Assembly (NCBI GenBank): GCA_963971535.1
Contig: OZ020592.1
Span: forward strand, 58,271,464-58,335,463
Direction of reading: 5' to 3'
Source: Notolepis coatsorum
Lineage: Eukaryota; Chordata; Actinopteri; Aulopiformes; Paralepididae
Length of the DNA stretch: 64,000 nt
In this document: one piece after another, positions 44,352 to 58,191 of the stretch
Position numbering within the stretch: the stretch's first letter is position 1
How the letters are laid out: the number at the start of each line of letters is the position of its first letter
Notes under the pieces: model-generated
Databases searched by the model: none
Told to the model about the DNA's origin: nothing
Seen by the model: only the letters and a program-made list of their open reading frames with translations
Position numbers and translations under genes: made by a program

Positions 44352-46143
44352 ATGTCCTTCAATACTTTGAACTTTGAACTTTGGAAATTACTCAATAATC
44401 AACTAGGCTGCAGTAAAAAACTTAAAACCAGGTTCTCAAAAATTAACATAAAGACCGACAACACGCTCATCACAGACAAGCTGGATGTGGCCAATTGCTT
44501 AAACATTTTCTTCACAAACATAGCCACAACACTGGTAAATAAACTACCCTCCCACTCAGGGCATTTTGGGGTAGAACACATCATAGCCTACTACAATAAT
44601 CTAGGGGTCCGCAAAGACAATTTCAAACTAGAAATGGTAACAACAGCTGAGGTACTAAAAAAACTGAGCGCCCTCCAACCTAACAAGGCCACTGGCCATG
44701 ACAATATCCCCTCCAAATTCCTCAGAGACTCAGCAGCCGCCATCACCCCAGTCACACACATAATAAACCTCTCCATAAAACAGGGACACGTACCCAAGGA
44801 CTTCAAAATTGTGAGAGTAACCCCCCTGCATAAAAAGGGCAGCAAATTAGACCCAGGCAACTACCGCCCTGTTTCTATTCTTACCTCCATCTCGAAAGTC
44901 ATGGAAAAAATAGTATACGAAAAAAATATAATCTTCGAATTCCAATCTGGCTTCAGAACATCCCACTCCACTGACACATGCCTTCTCTATTTGAACGACC
45001 ACATCAAACAAGAGGTGGACGCGGGCAAATACTGCGGCATACTGGACCTACAAAAGGCCTTCGACACTGTCAATCACTCCATTCTGATTGACACGCTAAA
45101 AGCAATTGGTTTTGATAGTCTAACAGTGAGCGGGATGCAATCCTACCTGGAGGGGAGAGAACAGATGGTGGAGGTAAACGGTACCCTATCCCCCCCCCCT
45201 CCCAGTGAGCTGTGGTGTTCCACAAGGAAGCATACTAGGACCGCTACTGTTCCTAATTTATGCAAATGACATGTCGTCAGCTTGTGACTGCAACTTGTTC
45301 CTGTTCGCGGACGACTCAGCCCTGCTGGTCTCTGACAAGAACAAGTTACAGGTTGAAAAAACCCTCAGCTCGGAACTAGGCAAAATCTGCACCTGGCTCG
45401 CTGACAACAAACTATATTACACCTGGGTAAAACAGAGTCCATTCTCTTCGGTTCAAATAACAAACTCAGCAAGGCCGACGGCTTCTCAGTTACAGTGGGT
45501 GACTATTGTCACAAGGAAATATGAAATTACATACCTGGGTTCCATCCTAGAGGCAAATCTTTACTGTGACAAAATGGCATCCAATATAATAAAAAAAGTC
45601 AACCAACAAACTAGATTCTTGTACCGGATCTCTTCTCTGGTAAACAAGAATACCCTGAAGACTCTGGCAGGTGCACTCATTCAAGGGTACTACGACTATG
45701 CTTGCACCTCATGGTACCAAAGCACCTCAAAGGCGCTAAAAACAAAATTACAAACATCACAAAACAATCTGGTCAGACTACTGCTTGACCTTACTCCTAG
45801 AACCCACCTCACCCCTGCCCACTTTGACAACCTAGGATGGCTTAGAGTAGACGACAGACTACAGCAACTTGCAATGGGCCTGGTCTACAAGATACACTAC
45901 ACGACTAAGGTACCCATGTACATGTCAAAATACTTCCCAAAGGTCAGTGAATACCACGACCACAACACCAGAGGGAGCTCCGCAAATCATGTTAAACCCA
46001 GATTCGGCTCAAACAAGGGACTAAACACGATCAATGTGGAATGCCCTACCCACAGCTGTAAAGAAATGTGAATCACTACCCACTTTTAAAACCACTCTCA
46101 AGGAGCACCTACGGGAGACTGCCATTCGAAACTGGCCCCTGTA
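44352..46143 (+). pseudogene. LINE reverse transcriptase
   Basis: First frame (44352-45269): LQPNKATGHDNIPSKFLRD, PGNYRPVSILTSISKVMEK, FRTSHSTDTCLLYLNDHI, GILDLQKAFDTVNHSI. A frameshift in the C run at 45192-45204 moves to the second frame: SCGVPQGSILGPLLFLIYAN, the catalytic LFADDSALL, ITYLGSILEAN, LAGALIQGYYDYACTSWY, HLTPAHFDNLGWLRVDDRL. A further shift near 46015 precedes the end. Relative to the LINE at 162-1580, about 11 residues are missing near IVYEKNIIFEFQ and single residues elsewhere. Inactive. Confidence 0.8.
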
Positions 46144-46460
46144 AATGTCCTAACCCAACCCCCTCCAATGTATAGTAAATGTCCTAACCCAGTAATACAC
46201 GAGACCCTCTTCTTGTAACCAAGTAAGGTTTCGTCGATAATCCAATGTACAGTTACCCCCACCCCGCCTACCCATCCACCACCCCCCACCCCACCCACCC
46301 AACCACCTCCAATGTACAGTTCCCCCCCCCCACCCCGCCCCACCTACCCAACCCAAATAATACATTTATCTGTTTCTCTTTTTGTTGTCTTTTTTTTATT
46401 ATCTTGTCAAATGAACAGATATATTTTAGTTTTTATACTTGTTCGAAAATAAAATTCATT
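44352..46460 (+). mobile_element. LINE retrotransposon, frameshifted
   Basis: A LINE copy with most of its RT and C terminus. Coding ends at about 46143 (HLRETAIRNWPL, stop), followed by a C-rich 3' UTR with repeated CCAATGTACAG segments and an AATAAAATTCATT end near 46450. The 5' limit is not clear, as DNA between 44160 and 44352 is unassigned. Fragments of the same family occur at 38571-40838, 55310-55465 and 62581-62637. Confidence 0.8.
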
Positions 46461-47112
46461 GATATAGTGGAACCTATATCGGTATACAGTATAGCCAGTT
46501 GGCATTAGACTGGTGATTCAGAATGGAAAATACTGTGTGAATCATTCTCTCTGGGATTCTCCACAGGTATACATTAATGGACTGCATTTATTAACCTTTA
46601 TGTATCCATTCGCTGAGCACTGGTTCTTCTTCTGGTTCTCTTTCTCAATAAAGTCTTGCTTCACACTAATAAAAGGCATACTCACTAACGGTCTGGTATG
46701 GCACCTGCAGTATTGTCAAGGACACCTCTCACCCCAACCACAGACTGTTCTCTGGGAGGCGGTAAGGGAATCTCATTTCCAGGACCAGCAGGTCCAAGAA
46801 CAGCTTCTTTCCCTCAGCTGTCACCTCTCTGAACTCTGCACCACGGTGACAGACCATAGGACACCATCCCTCAGACCCCCCCCCCCCCCCCCACACACAC
46901 ACTCAACCAGATCTCTGTTGAACTCTGAATTCTGTCTATATTTCAATCCATACGTATCTACTGCCTACAACGGTCAGCAGTGTACTGATTACACTGTAGA
47001 ATAACAGTATTACATTATATACACTGTATATATATACATGGATATTTATCATAGTTCATTAATTTCCCCCGCCTTTCTATCATCCGCCGCCCCGACTTGG
47101 TGTCACCATGGA
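46461..47112 (+). other. LINE C-terminal fragment in non-coding DNA
   Basis: At 46690-46870 the plus strand reads, with shifts, a C terminus like HPNHRLFSGRR...FFPSAV...LNSA, a class also seen at 53478-53750. The rest, including the C run at 46878-46892, has no gene. Confidence 0.5.
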
Positions 47113-47917
47113 TGTGAGGGCTGGCCCAGTACTGTGCGCTTCTCAGCGCCAATTACCATCACGCACCTGAGAGGAGTTTCCAATCAGCTCGGCGGGAGCA
47201 CTCTTATACTCGGTTTGCTGATCATTCTGTGTCGGGTTGTTTTGTCACCACCAGCTCTACTGCTGTTCCCTCTCGTTGTTTCTCCAGTGCGCCCCTTGGA
47301 AGTTGCTGCTGTGTTTCTCTCTCTGCCTCCGTGGACCCGTGGACCCGTGCCTCGTTACCCACTTCGACTTTGCTTTTGGTGAGTTCATTTGGAGGACTAT
47401 TTTTCCACGAACTGCAATCCTCGTTCTGTCCTGGACTCTCCGCCTTGGTTCAGTTTTTTGTGTTTCCTACAACACTGAAGAAGTGTAGATTTGTTTGGTT
47501 ACTGGACTCTGCCCTGTATTTTCTGCGTTCTGGGACTAATGAGATTCTCCGTTTCCTTTTCCCCGCAAGTTGGGAGAACCTAAGGCTGCAGCGCTGCAGA
47601 GCCGCAGAACCGCAGAGTAGACTCTGCTAAGGACAGCGCTGTAGAACCGCAGAGTAAACTATGCTAAGGACAGCGCTGCAGAGCCGCAGAACCGCAGAGT
47701 AGACTCTGCTAAGGACAGGGCTGCAGAGCCGCAGAGTCAACCCTGCTGTGGGCAGTGCAGCAGAGCCCTACTTGACTAGAAGACATTCCCCTCTAATGGA
47801 GTTACTGTTTTGTTGCACATTTCTGTTTTCTGTGAAAATAAATACGCCCGTCGTTCTTGGCTAACTCTGAACTACCTGTCTGTGTCGTGCTGTTGGGGTT
47901 GTTTACAAAACCTAACA
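47113..47917 (+). mobile_element. Solo LTR, second copy
   Basis: Starts TGTGAGGG and ends CCTAACA with the 5-bp duplication ATGGA (47108-47112 and 47918-47922). AATAAA at 47838, TTATAC at 47203. It shares the 3' block TTGGCTAACTCTGAACTACC and TGTGAAAATAAATACGCCC-like DNA with 4184-4791 but is 200 bp longer, partly from a minisatellite. Confidence 0.8.
47586..47765 (+). repeat. Minisatellite in solo LTR
   Basis: A unit built on GCTGCAGAGCCGCAGA and CTGCTAAGGACAG recurs about four times. The single unit in the other LTR copy (near 4577-4650) shows expansion within the LTR. Confidence 0.8.
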
Positions 47918-48065
47918 ATGGAACTATAAAAGATGCGCATAATTTAGCTCTGTCCACCCACCATCCGCTTAGAGCGCTTTGACAGTGACATGGCAGAGAG
48001 ATAGCGGTTTATGGGCGCTGACATGGGCCCAACATGAACACGCTTGAGGTGGGGAGTGGGTTAAA

Positions 48066-48316
48066 TGGTAAATGGTGCATTTATATAGCGTTTTTATCCA
48101 AAGCGTTTTACAATTTGTTCCTCCCATTTGACCTATTCACACACCGACGGCGGAGGCAACCATGCAAGGTGCCAACCTGCTCATCGGGAGCAATTAGGGG
48201 TTAAGTGTCTTGCTCAACGACACTTCGACACGCTGCCCGGGAGGAGCGGGAATCGAACTGGGAACCTCCTAATTACCAGACGACTGCTTTACCTCCCGAG
48301 TCACTGTCACCCCCCG
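48066..48316 (-). mobile_element. SINE, near full length
   Basis: Reverse complement of the SINE at 5436-5694: tail AAAACGCTTTGGATAAAAAC, body CGTGTCGAAGTGTCGTTGAG, head CTCGGGAGGTAAAGCAGTCG. A short GGGTTA is found on both sides, a possible target duplication. Confidence 0.75.
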
Positions 48317-48322
48317 GGGTTA

Positions 48323-49014
48323 GACACAGTTCCACAGTTTAGCCAGCTGATTTTGTCCATTAAGCCTACAAAAATATGATATTCTCGAAATAATTCTGTA
48401 GGATAGGCTATATAGCTTACCATCAGTGTTAGACATCCAGGGATCACTTTGCTTGAAACCATCTTCCTCTGCCATGTACTTACAACACAGCAGGCACAAA
48501 CTGACGGGCGCACTCTTGGTGGGCGGCTTGGGGTACAGTGCTCTCTATCCCTCAGTGGCGGCTGCTGACCAAATCTTTTGGTGAAGCAAAATTATTATAT
48601 TATATGTTAAATTATATTTTTAAAACATCCCCCAATGTGTGTGGCAGTGGTGGCTGTGAGTTAAACATATTGGGGAGGACGGGAGAGATAAAAAAAATTA
48701 AAGAAGTACAGACACAGTGTGGTTATGAAGACAGCAGACAGACACTACAGTTAAAGACAACAGGCACTAGTAATAAATACCTTGGAGTAACTCTTGACAC
48801 ACACGCCTCACTTACAAACATCACAAGAGAGGAGGAGGAGAGGGAGGAGGGGAGAGGAGAGGAGGAGAGGAGGGGGAGAGGGGGAGGAGAGAGAGGGAGG
48901 AGAGAGAGGAAGAGGAGAAGGGAGAGGAAGAGGAGGAGGAGAGGAGATGTTGTACAGAACGCATCACCAGATCAATCTCAGATGCACATCACTCAGCACT
49001 ATATAGAACTGAAC

Positions 49015-49057
<43 letters not shown>

Positions 49058-49978
49058 GCCAGGCCACAGCGGACCAAAATAAATCGCTCGTTACCCGCAG
49101 AAAGCATACCAACGCAGTGAACGCATGCAGTAAAATACAGCCAATAAATTCATAATCAACACAGACCCGCCCCACACAGCTACTAAATATATAAAAAAAA
49201 GAATTTCACTCACCATTGACGACGTTACAGGAAATAGTGTCCCTCGTAAATAGACTCCCTCCCATCTGATCACTTGTAAATGAAATCCATCCTTCGATAT
49301 TTTCTGATGAAAAAGGTCTCCATTCGTCTTCCCCAGCCAGCAGAACGAGACTAAGTTGGCCTGTCTGACCTGGTAGTCCGATAACCTTGGTCGTGGGGGT
49401 CTATCTTGGTAGGTTTCAATGCAACTCCCGGTTCTCCTTGGCCACAGGTAAACACATGTTTTGCGAATCCTCCCCCAAACTCAGTCCCGGCGCCATGGGC
49501 GGGCATTAGGGGGCCGGGCCCACCCACTGAGTCAGCTGTGCCCACCCTGGTAATTTTTTTTTTTTTTTTTGTCAATCAAATTCAACTATCCAAATCCTTA
49601 GTCGGGGACAGCCCTAGTGGGCACTGATGTCAACAACAACACTACTGAAGCTAGCACGGCACTCTGTGAGAATTCGTTTTCTACCCTCAAGAACATCTTT
49701 ACAGAACATCGCCTTAGTATGCTTCATCGACACAACTAAGGCCAATTTAATTCAGTTGGCATTTGAGAAGGACTTATCAAAAAAGTTCAGGAATGAGTGG
49801 AGGGGCAGTGTTTTAAGAAGATTTCACTCTGTCCCCAAACACCGCTTGCCTCTCTACTTATGATGGTGAGTAGCCTGTGGAGGAATTTTGTTTGCTTTTT
49901 TATGCACCTTATTTTTGTCAGTTCAGTTCAGTTTGTCAGTGAATTCAGAAGTGTTGAATAAATGGAGACTTTTCAAAG
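48323..49978. other. Non-coding with LINE scrap and simple repeats
   Basis: 48690-48820 reads a LINE thumb piece (KYLGVTLDTHASLTNI). 48822-48950 is a GAG-rich purine tract and 49018-49053 a (CA)n. 49590-49612 (AGTCGGGGACAGCCCTAG) resembles a hAT right end, but its left end was not found. No gene. Confidence 0.55.
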
Positions 49979-50530
49979 ATATAGAATAGAATAGAATAGA
50001 AATGTATTATCCTGAGGGAAATTTGACACTGAAATCACTCAACATTAAACATTTAGACAGAACAAGTCACAAATAAGAATAACAAAACAAATGGCCTAAG
50101 AATAGAATCAAATGAAATAGAATAAAAGATACAGTAAATAAATACAGTAAAAATATACTGAAGTCTACAGTAGGTGTAATATTGCACAATGCTGTTTAAA
50201 AAGTAAGAGTCCAGGAAGATGGTAACTGTCACTCTGTGCTCAGTGATGCAGTGAGGCACAGTGATGTATAGTCTGATGGCTGTCGGAATGAAGGACTTCC
50301 TGTGTCGTTCAGTGCTGCATTTAGGTAGTGTGAGCCTATAACATGCTCCTCCTGTGAGCCAAGTCTGTGTATAGTGGGTGGGAGGCGTTTTCCCTGATGG
50401 CCTGGAGCTTAGCAAGGTTCCTCCTCTCCGCCACCCTCGCTAGAGTCCAGCTCCACCCCAACCACGCTACTGGCCTTCTTGACCATCTTATCCAGCCTGT
50501 TTGTGTCCCCTGCTCTCAGTCCGCTGCACC
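49979..50530 (-). mobile_element. LINE 3' fragment
   Basis: An (AATAG)n tail at 49980-49999 is followed by minus-strand coding remnants (RHRKSFIPTAIRLYITVPHC near 50300-50240). This is the FIPTAIRLL-type C terminus of a fish LINE, with earlier coding up to about 50530. Confidence 0.6.
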
Positions 50531-50779
50531 AGCAGGTCTGTTATATATATATCCGTTCAGTCTGTTTTTGTATAAGTGAAAGTTCTTAAGATAGAGAGAA
50601 ATTAGATTTTTCAATTGCCTCTCTGCTGTTTAGTTCAGCACCGTGGGCAGCACCAAGCAAGCCACAGTGCCGCTGTCTCAGCTGAAACGTATAAAAGGGA
50701 ACCTGTGTTGAAAAACCATTGTGCCCCCCCGAGAACATTTTATGCCCCCCCCACTAATTTGTTTCTGCAGCCTGGTCTG

Positions 50780-51180
50780 CAGTAGGAGTAGGAAGACACG
50801 CACCATTAGCCTAGCTTAGCGTCAGTCACTGGAATTAGGTTCCTCCATTAGCCTAGTTCCAAACGTCTTCCTACTCCTACTGCATGCACAGAGAAGAAAA
50901 AGGTATGCATCTTCTTGTCTAACTCCAGGGTTCCCAAAACGTTGGAGTGTTAAGATACATACGTCATTCTTCTCTGTGCATGCAGTAGGAGTAGGAAGAC
51001 TTCGCACCGTTAGCCTAGCTTAGCCTCAGTCACTGGAAGTAGGTTCCTCCATTAGCCTAGTTCCCAACGTCTTCCTACTCCTACTGCATGCACAGAGAAG
51101 AAAAGGGTATGTATCTTCTTGTCTAACTCCAGGGTAGATGGCAAATAAGCTAATTTCCCAAAATGTTGGAGTTTTCCTTT
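50780..51180. repeat. Tandem palindrome pair
   Basis: A unit of about 215-225 bp occurs twice. Each has GCAGTAGGAGTAGGAAGAC on the left, GTCTTCCTACTCCTACTGC on the right and GCCTAGCTTAGC-type repeats between. So each unit is a hairpin of about 100 bases, and the two are in tandem. Confidence 0.75.
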
Positions 51181-51429
51181 AAGTTTGATATTGACATTTC
51201 ATTTTCATTTTCAATTCAAATTCCCCGATGACATCACCGGTGGCCATTATTCAAACTCATTCACTCTCAGTAACAGTCAAACTAAATGAATGTGTGCAAA
51301 ACCGCTTAGGGTTTATGGATGCGTGTGAGATTATGTGCAAAATAAATCAGCATTGTTATTTGGTTATGTGCCCCTTCAAGCAATGGCCAAAATCTGAATG
51401 GCTTAGTTACAATAGAAGTTGTATTTACC

Positions 51430-52675
<1,246 letters not shown>

Positions 52676-53477
52676 TGTCACAGCAGTGCCTTTTTTAAGA
52701 AACAGCCTGCCCTGAACCACTTCATTCTCTTTGTTGAGCAGAGTCCCTTGGCAAGAGCTTGACTCTGGCAAACCCAATGCTGTTGACTTGTTGAAAATTC
52801 TGTTTTTCTCGGATGTCCCCGAATGACTTGCCGTGCGAAGAGACAGCATTTTCATTGTGCAGATATATTTGTGGCGCCGGCGGCCCATCGCAATATCAGA
52901 CAGGCCCGTCGCAAATATTTCTCAAACAATAACACAATTGACACCGCATGCATGTGTACAGTCCTTCCACTGTGCCTGGCCTGCCTTACCACCACAAATC
53001 ACCTGGAGACCTGTGGGAAGAAACTGCATAATGGACAACCCGTCTCACTTGAATCAGTAGGAGGAGGACAATGAGTACCGGACTGTAGCCAGAAGTGACA
53101 GATTGGCGTTACCATTATGGGAACAGCGGGAGGGGAAGCGAGCATCTCAAACTGAAGTTGACAGAACAAAGAGAAGTCATGGGAGACTTGGCACAGAAAA
53201 CAACACACAGTCCATTCTTCTTCAACCCCAGCTGACCTGTCTGCTCCAGGTCTACTCTCACTACAAACCTCTCTATATCTGCAGCCTTCTCTTTTCTCTC
53301 CTCTGTCCTTCATTCTTTGTATGAAAATTACTTTTAATATCATTGTGATTGTGAAGCTGCTATGGTAACATGATGACCATCACAACTTGCCCTGTCCAAT
53401 CCTTGTTACATGGACAGCCTGACCTCGCTTAAAATGTGTAAATAAAGGTCTAATCGACCACAGGAAAAAGGTACATA
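52676..53477. other. No gene seen
   Basis: Short overlapping chance frames on both strands only. No motif recognised. Confidence 0.5.
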
Positions 53478-53750
53478 TTGTTATGTTATGTCAGCAGACT
53501 ACAGAGAGTGGCCCGTTCAGCCGAGCGCACAATTGGAAGTGGGCTTCCCACTCTCCAGGTCGTTTATAACAAGCGTTGCAGGGCCAAGGCTAAGAGAATA
53601 ATCAAAGACTCTAGTCACCCAAACAACTGCCTCTTTGAACTTCTGCGGTCAGGCAAGCGCTACCGGAGCCTCTTGGCCAGTACAGAGAGACTCAGAAGGA
53701 GCTTCTATCCCCAGGCCATCAGGATGCTCAATGACAATGACACTATGTAA
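53478..53750 (+). mobile_element. LINE C-terminal fragment
   Basis: Reads RLQRVARSAERTIGSGLPTL, then ISKD-type HPNNCLFELLRSGKRYRS and RLRRSFYPQAIRMLND before the stop at 53748. This is the C terminus of a fish LINE with the NSFYPxAVRxLN signature. The 5' part is missing. Confidence 0.7.
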
Positions 53751-54512
53751 CAACCCACCTATCTTGGGCTACCAAATGTGCTACAACAGTTCTTTATGCA
53801 GATGATTCAACATTGTATTACGCTGCACCATCATGCAATGTACTGAAGTTTTGAGCAGATAACTTAAAGTTGTGCATGACTGGGTAGTATGTAATAGACT
53901 TGTCCTTAATATCTCCAAGACTAAATGTATTGTGCTTGGAACAAGGCACAGGTTATCTACAAATCCAAAGCTTCATTTAAACTTGTGTAATTCGGCAGTT
54001 CAACAAGTTGAAAGTACTAAACTCCTTGGAGTGATGCTGGATTGCACTCTGTCTTGGTATCAGCATATTAATTATATTGTTTTAAAAATGGGAAGAGCAA
54101 TTGGTATTTCCAGGAAATGTGCTTCTTTTGTTGCCCATCCCCTTTTATGTCAGATAGTGGAAAGTTTAGTTTTATGGCATCTTGACTATTGCTCTGCGAT
54201 GTGGTCATCTGCTGCCAGTGGTGACCTCAGGAAGCTCCAGGTGGTCCAGAACAGGGCAGCACGGTTGGTACTGGGCTGCTCACTAAGGTCTAATGTGAGC
54301 CGTATGCATGCCCGCCTCTCTTGGCTTAACGTTGAAAATAGATTGTCTTTTAATATACTTGTGCTGTTCAAGTTGGTCATGAGCAGTAAAACTCCTGTTT
54401 TTATACATAATCAGATTGTTTTGAGTAATACTGTGCACAAGCATTACACTAGAGCAGTGGTCACCAACCCGTCGATCTTTGAGACTTTCCCTGTAGATCT
54501 TTCCCTGAATTC

Positions 54513-54630
<118 letters not shown>

Positions 54631-54990
54631 CACTTTAGTTGCCAAAGGACGAGTTTAGGCGTCCTTCCCCGCCATGCTCAAGTTGCCGAAGAAGCCGTAA
54701 CTCGTCTTTGATATCAATATTTCAAAAATCTGTGATCGGAATCATATTTCCTTTCCGGGGCCCTGAGACACAAGTGTGATCTCCTCTCAATCCTCTAGCG
54801 GTTCAAGACCGCCATCTGGTGGCCGATCGGCAGATCGAAAAAACGGATGTTACCTTCAACCCGGCAGGACTCACTCCATATGTGGTCCGGGCACTCGCTA
54901 ATGTTAGAGAGACTCAGTCTTCACACAGTGAACATCGATCGCTGCAAATAACTTGAAAAAACAACATGATTTGGACATATATATTATTAT

Positions 54991-55799
54991 TAGGGCTGTC
55001 AGTTTATCGCGTGAATTAGATTAATTAATTACACAGCAAATTATCGCGTTATGAAAATTAACTCAAAATTAATTACAAAAATAAATGTTTTTTTTTTTTT
55101 TTTTTATAATTTTTTTTTGTATCTTATTCATTCCATGATAATGTAGAATACACATTTACAGACTTTTTTTTAATATGGTCCATTTGCATGTTCTTGGTAT
55201 CTGATTCTAGGGACATCTATGAATCTCAGGGAATGTATTCCCAGTGTCAGAAATACTGTGGGCTAGATCCACAAAGAATGGATTGCACGGTGCAAGTTGC
55301 ACCCTTACTTACAATTCATTATGAATTGAAAATGGGGGACCCTGATGTAAACAAGACGAAAGTCTTTCTCTGGTCTGCATGCCCTTAACAATTGTGTGTA
55401 TTGAGCCTTACTGTACCCATTCTGCAATCTGTTAATAACATTTTCATTCAATCAATCAATCTGTGCGGTGATTGATTGAATGAAAATTTTATTTTGAGTC
55501 AATTTTAATGAACCAAAATGAGAATATCAATACATATTTTTTTTATCTTTGACTGTGAATAACACCATGCTCAAATTGACCAGACCTGAAAAATCTAAGC
55601 AAATTAATAGATGGAAGATGATTAAACAGAAGGTTTTGTATACAGTACTGAATTCTGCCATCTGGACACATGCAATTGGAAATATGATTATAGAAAATAG
55701 AATTTCAGGCATAAAATGGTTATGCGATTAAAATGCGATTAATTAATTACAAATCCTGTAATTAATTAGATTAATTTTTTTTATCGCCTGACAGCACTA
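54991..55799. mobile_element. hAT element (TAGGGCTGTCA type)
   Basis: Ends TAGGGCTGTCA and TGACAGCACTA with the 8-bp duplication ATTATTAT (54983-54990 and 55800-55807). Subterminal ATTAATTA-rich DNA and GCGATTAA-type motifs are typical of this family. A LINE 3' end (55310-55465) lies inside. Confidence 0.85.
55310..55465 (+). mobile_element. LINE 3' end in hAT
   Basis: GGGGGACCCTGATGTAAACA, then GGTCTGCATGCCCTTAACAA and a tail TTCAATCAATCAATC. Same 3' end as the minus-strand copies at 38571-38700 and 39920-40070. Confidence 0.8.
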
Positions 55800-56403
55800 A
55801 TTATTATACAACCTGGAAATGGACCGGGTATTTCAACATACCATAATAGAAAACTGTCTACCCCACGCTGATCGCCCAACGGCCCGCAGAGACTGGGGTG
55901 AGTTTTAGCGTGTAATAGTACCGTGTTCGACACTAACTGCTATGATGAACATTTGACCCACATTAGATGAATGGTAAAACGTTGCCCACGGAATTATAAA
56001 CGATCCCCCGCCCATCCGGTCAATATCAGATGATACGTAGAAACTTCTAGAAGTACGTCCAATTGAAATTTTTGATCTCGCACAGATTCCTACCAAACTG
56101 TATTTCATCATCAATATAATGTATTTGGGGCTATAAATCACGTTCTGGAGAAAGCTGCAGAAAGAGATGAAAACATACTTATACTTTAGATCATATTTTA
56201 GTATGAATATGTGAATGAAAAGGTTTAACGTTGCTACACCATGAACAATACATATAGGACCTTGAATGGGCCCTAATAATGGCAATCTAGCAATAGAATT
56301 TAAAAAGTTATAGCCCTGCAAAGAAGGGGAACTTCTCCATGTTAAATAGAGCTGGCAACGGATGGTATATCATGAATTTAACCTTAGGCAATCAAAGTGT
56401 TAA

Positions 56404-56476
<73 letters not shown>

Positions 56477-57128
56477 TTTATTTAGATCTTTCCCTGAGAG
56501 TCCACATTACAGTTCTACTTTTGTTTTGATGTGAAAAGTGATGCTGCACTTAGCACTGGCTGAGAAAGTACACATACAGTTCTACTTTTGTGTTGATGTG
56601 AAAAGTGATGCTGCACATACTGTAGCACTGACTGCACTTAGCACTGACTGAGAAAGTACACATTACAGTTTAGGTAGATCTTGCCTTCACCAAAAAAAAT
56701 AAGTGATCTTGGGCTTAAAAAGGTTGGTGACCACTGCACTAGAGGTTCCAGTAGTGGGCAGCTTGAATTGCCAGGTCCTAAAACCAACGCTTTAAGGAGA
56801 TCTTTTATTTTTAGAGCATTAACTCATTGGAATAACCTGCCTCAAAACCTCTGCTGCATTTACAGTAGATTCACCTTTAAAAATAATCTTAAATTGTTTT
56901 TAACACTGTAAAGTAATTTTTTGTTTTTGTTTTACACTAATGTAATTTTAGCTATCTTAATTGTTACAGTAGTTTCATTATGCATTGTGTGTACTGACTT
57001 TTAATAATTTTGTTTTTGCAATAATAATTGTTTTTGTATGTTTTGTTGTGTGTGGACCCCAGGAAGACTAGCTGGTTGATATGGCACCAGCTAATGGGGA
57101 TCCCTAATAAAACAAAATAAAATAAAAT

Positions 57129-57829
57129 CTACACACACTGCACACACATCCACATGTACACACTCACTTTAAACAAACACTCACCTTACCACTCACTTTA
57201 TTCACTTTAGACACTTTAACACACTTTATATTTATCTATTATTAAAGAGATTTGCACCACATTCATACCTCATTCCTGCATTCTACCTCACTGGTACTCA
57301 TTTTACTCTGTATTGTATATTGTATATTGTATATATTGACTTTACCTACTTTTTACTTCTTAATTTTTTTCTTTTACTTCCTTTCTCTTTACTGTATGTA
57401 GCACGCTCTCATGGGCTCATAAGAAACAAGCATTTCATTATAAAGTATTCTGTATTTTGTTCTGACAAATAAAAACAAACCTGAACTAGAACTATATAAC
57501 CATAAGTAATATATTAAAGTATTACAAATACTGTAAGTACATATACATTTACTTTTACGTTTTCAGAAAACCCAGGGTGCTCGCATCTTAGTAGGCCATA
57601 AGGTGAACCCCGTTATAGTTTCGGTTATCGTAAAGATATATTTGTGTAGATTTAGGAATAGAAAGTTCTCCATCTACAATCCTGCCGGTTTTGGACAATT
57701 ATACTTTTAAAGTCGGAGCTAGATCTTTCCTCACGAACGGATACTTGGTCATCGCATAGATATATTTGATGTAAGTTCTGCGAGTTCTGTTACGTGTCTT
57801 GCGCTCGACTAATAGCAGCCACTTTGTTC
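57129..57829. other. Non-coding, possible LINE tail
   Basis: 57380-57475 (AAACAAGCATTTCATTATAA, then GACAAATAAAAACAAACCTG) resembles the tail of another LINE. 57540-57829 precedes the frame at 57898 and is CpG-containing. No promoter was identified. Confidence 0.4.
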
Positions 57830-57897
57830 CCAGGTTACGGACGAGGGACGACAACAAATTTGTGTAAACAGTCTAGCAGTAGCATGGAATCCACAGA

Positions 57898-58191
57898 GTA
57901 CATTTGACGAGTACAGAAGGCAGGAAATGGACAAAAACACCTTCTAAAGTTCGCAAAAAGGTTTCTAAACAATGTTATATGCATCTCACATCCGTTCAGA
58001 AAGAAAGTGTACAAGATTTTAGACAGACGCGGTGGGATAGATATAGAAACTGCGTTGAACGGTGGCTTAAGTTGCCAGGCGAGAATTATACCATTGCGGA
58101 GACATACAAACATTGTTTAGAGATCAAGTTTGCCAATGTTCCTGGAGATGCTGGTTTTCACGCTACTTGCTATAGGCGTTTGATCTACTAA
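57898..58191 (+). CDS. Uncharacterised frame with an HxTCYRR motif
   Basis: An open stretch of about 95 codons reads TSTEGRKWTKTPSKVRKKVS, VQDFRQTRWDRYRNCVERWL and DAGFHATCYRRLIY before the stop. The ending, with a spaced H and C (YHxxCYxxY style), is like a small metal-binding-looking domain often found at the N terminus of repetitive or element-linked proteins in fish and corals. There is no ATG at the open stretch start, since an ATG at 57883 runs into a stop after seven codons. It may be a decayed first exon. Function unknown. Confidence 0.35.
   Translation, partial: VHLTSTEGRKWTKTPSKVRKKVSKQCYMHLTSVQKESVQDFRQTRWDRYRNCVERWLKLPGENYTIAETYKHCLEIKFANVPGDAGFHATCYRRLIY

Larger units (their letters stand above)
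54631..56399. mobile_element. piggyBac-like element, copy C
   Basis: CACTTTAGTTGCC at the left and GCAATCAAAGTG at the right. TTAA at 56400-56403 and a TTAT at the left, inside (ATT)n. Without the inner hAT it is about 960 bp and aligns with copies A and B. Confidence 0.8.
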
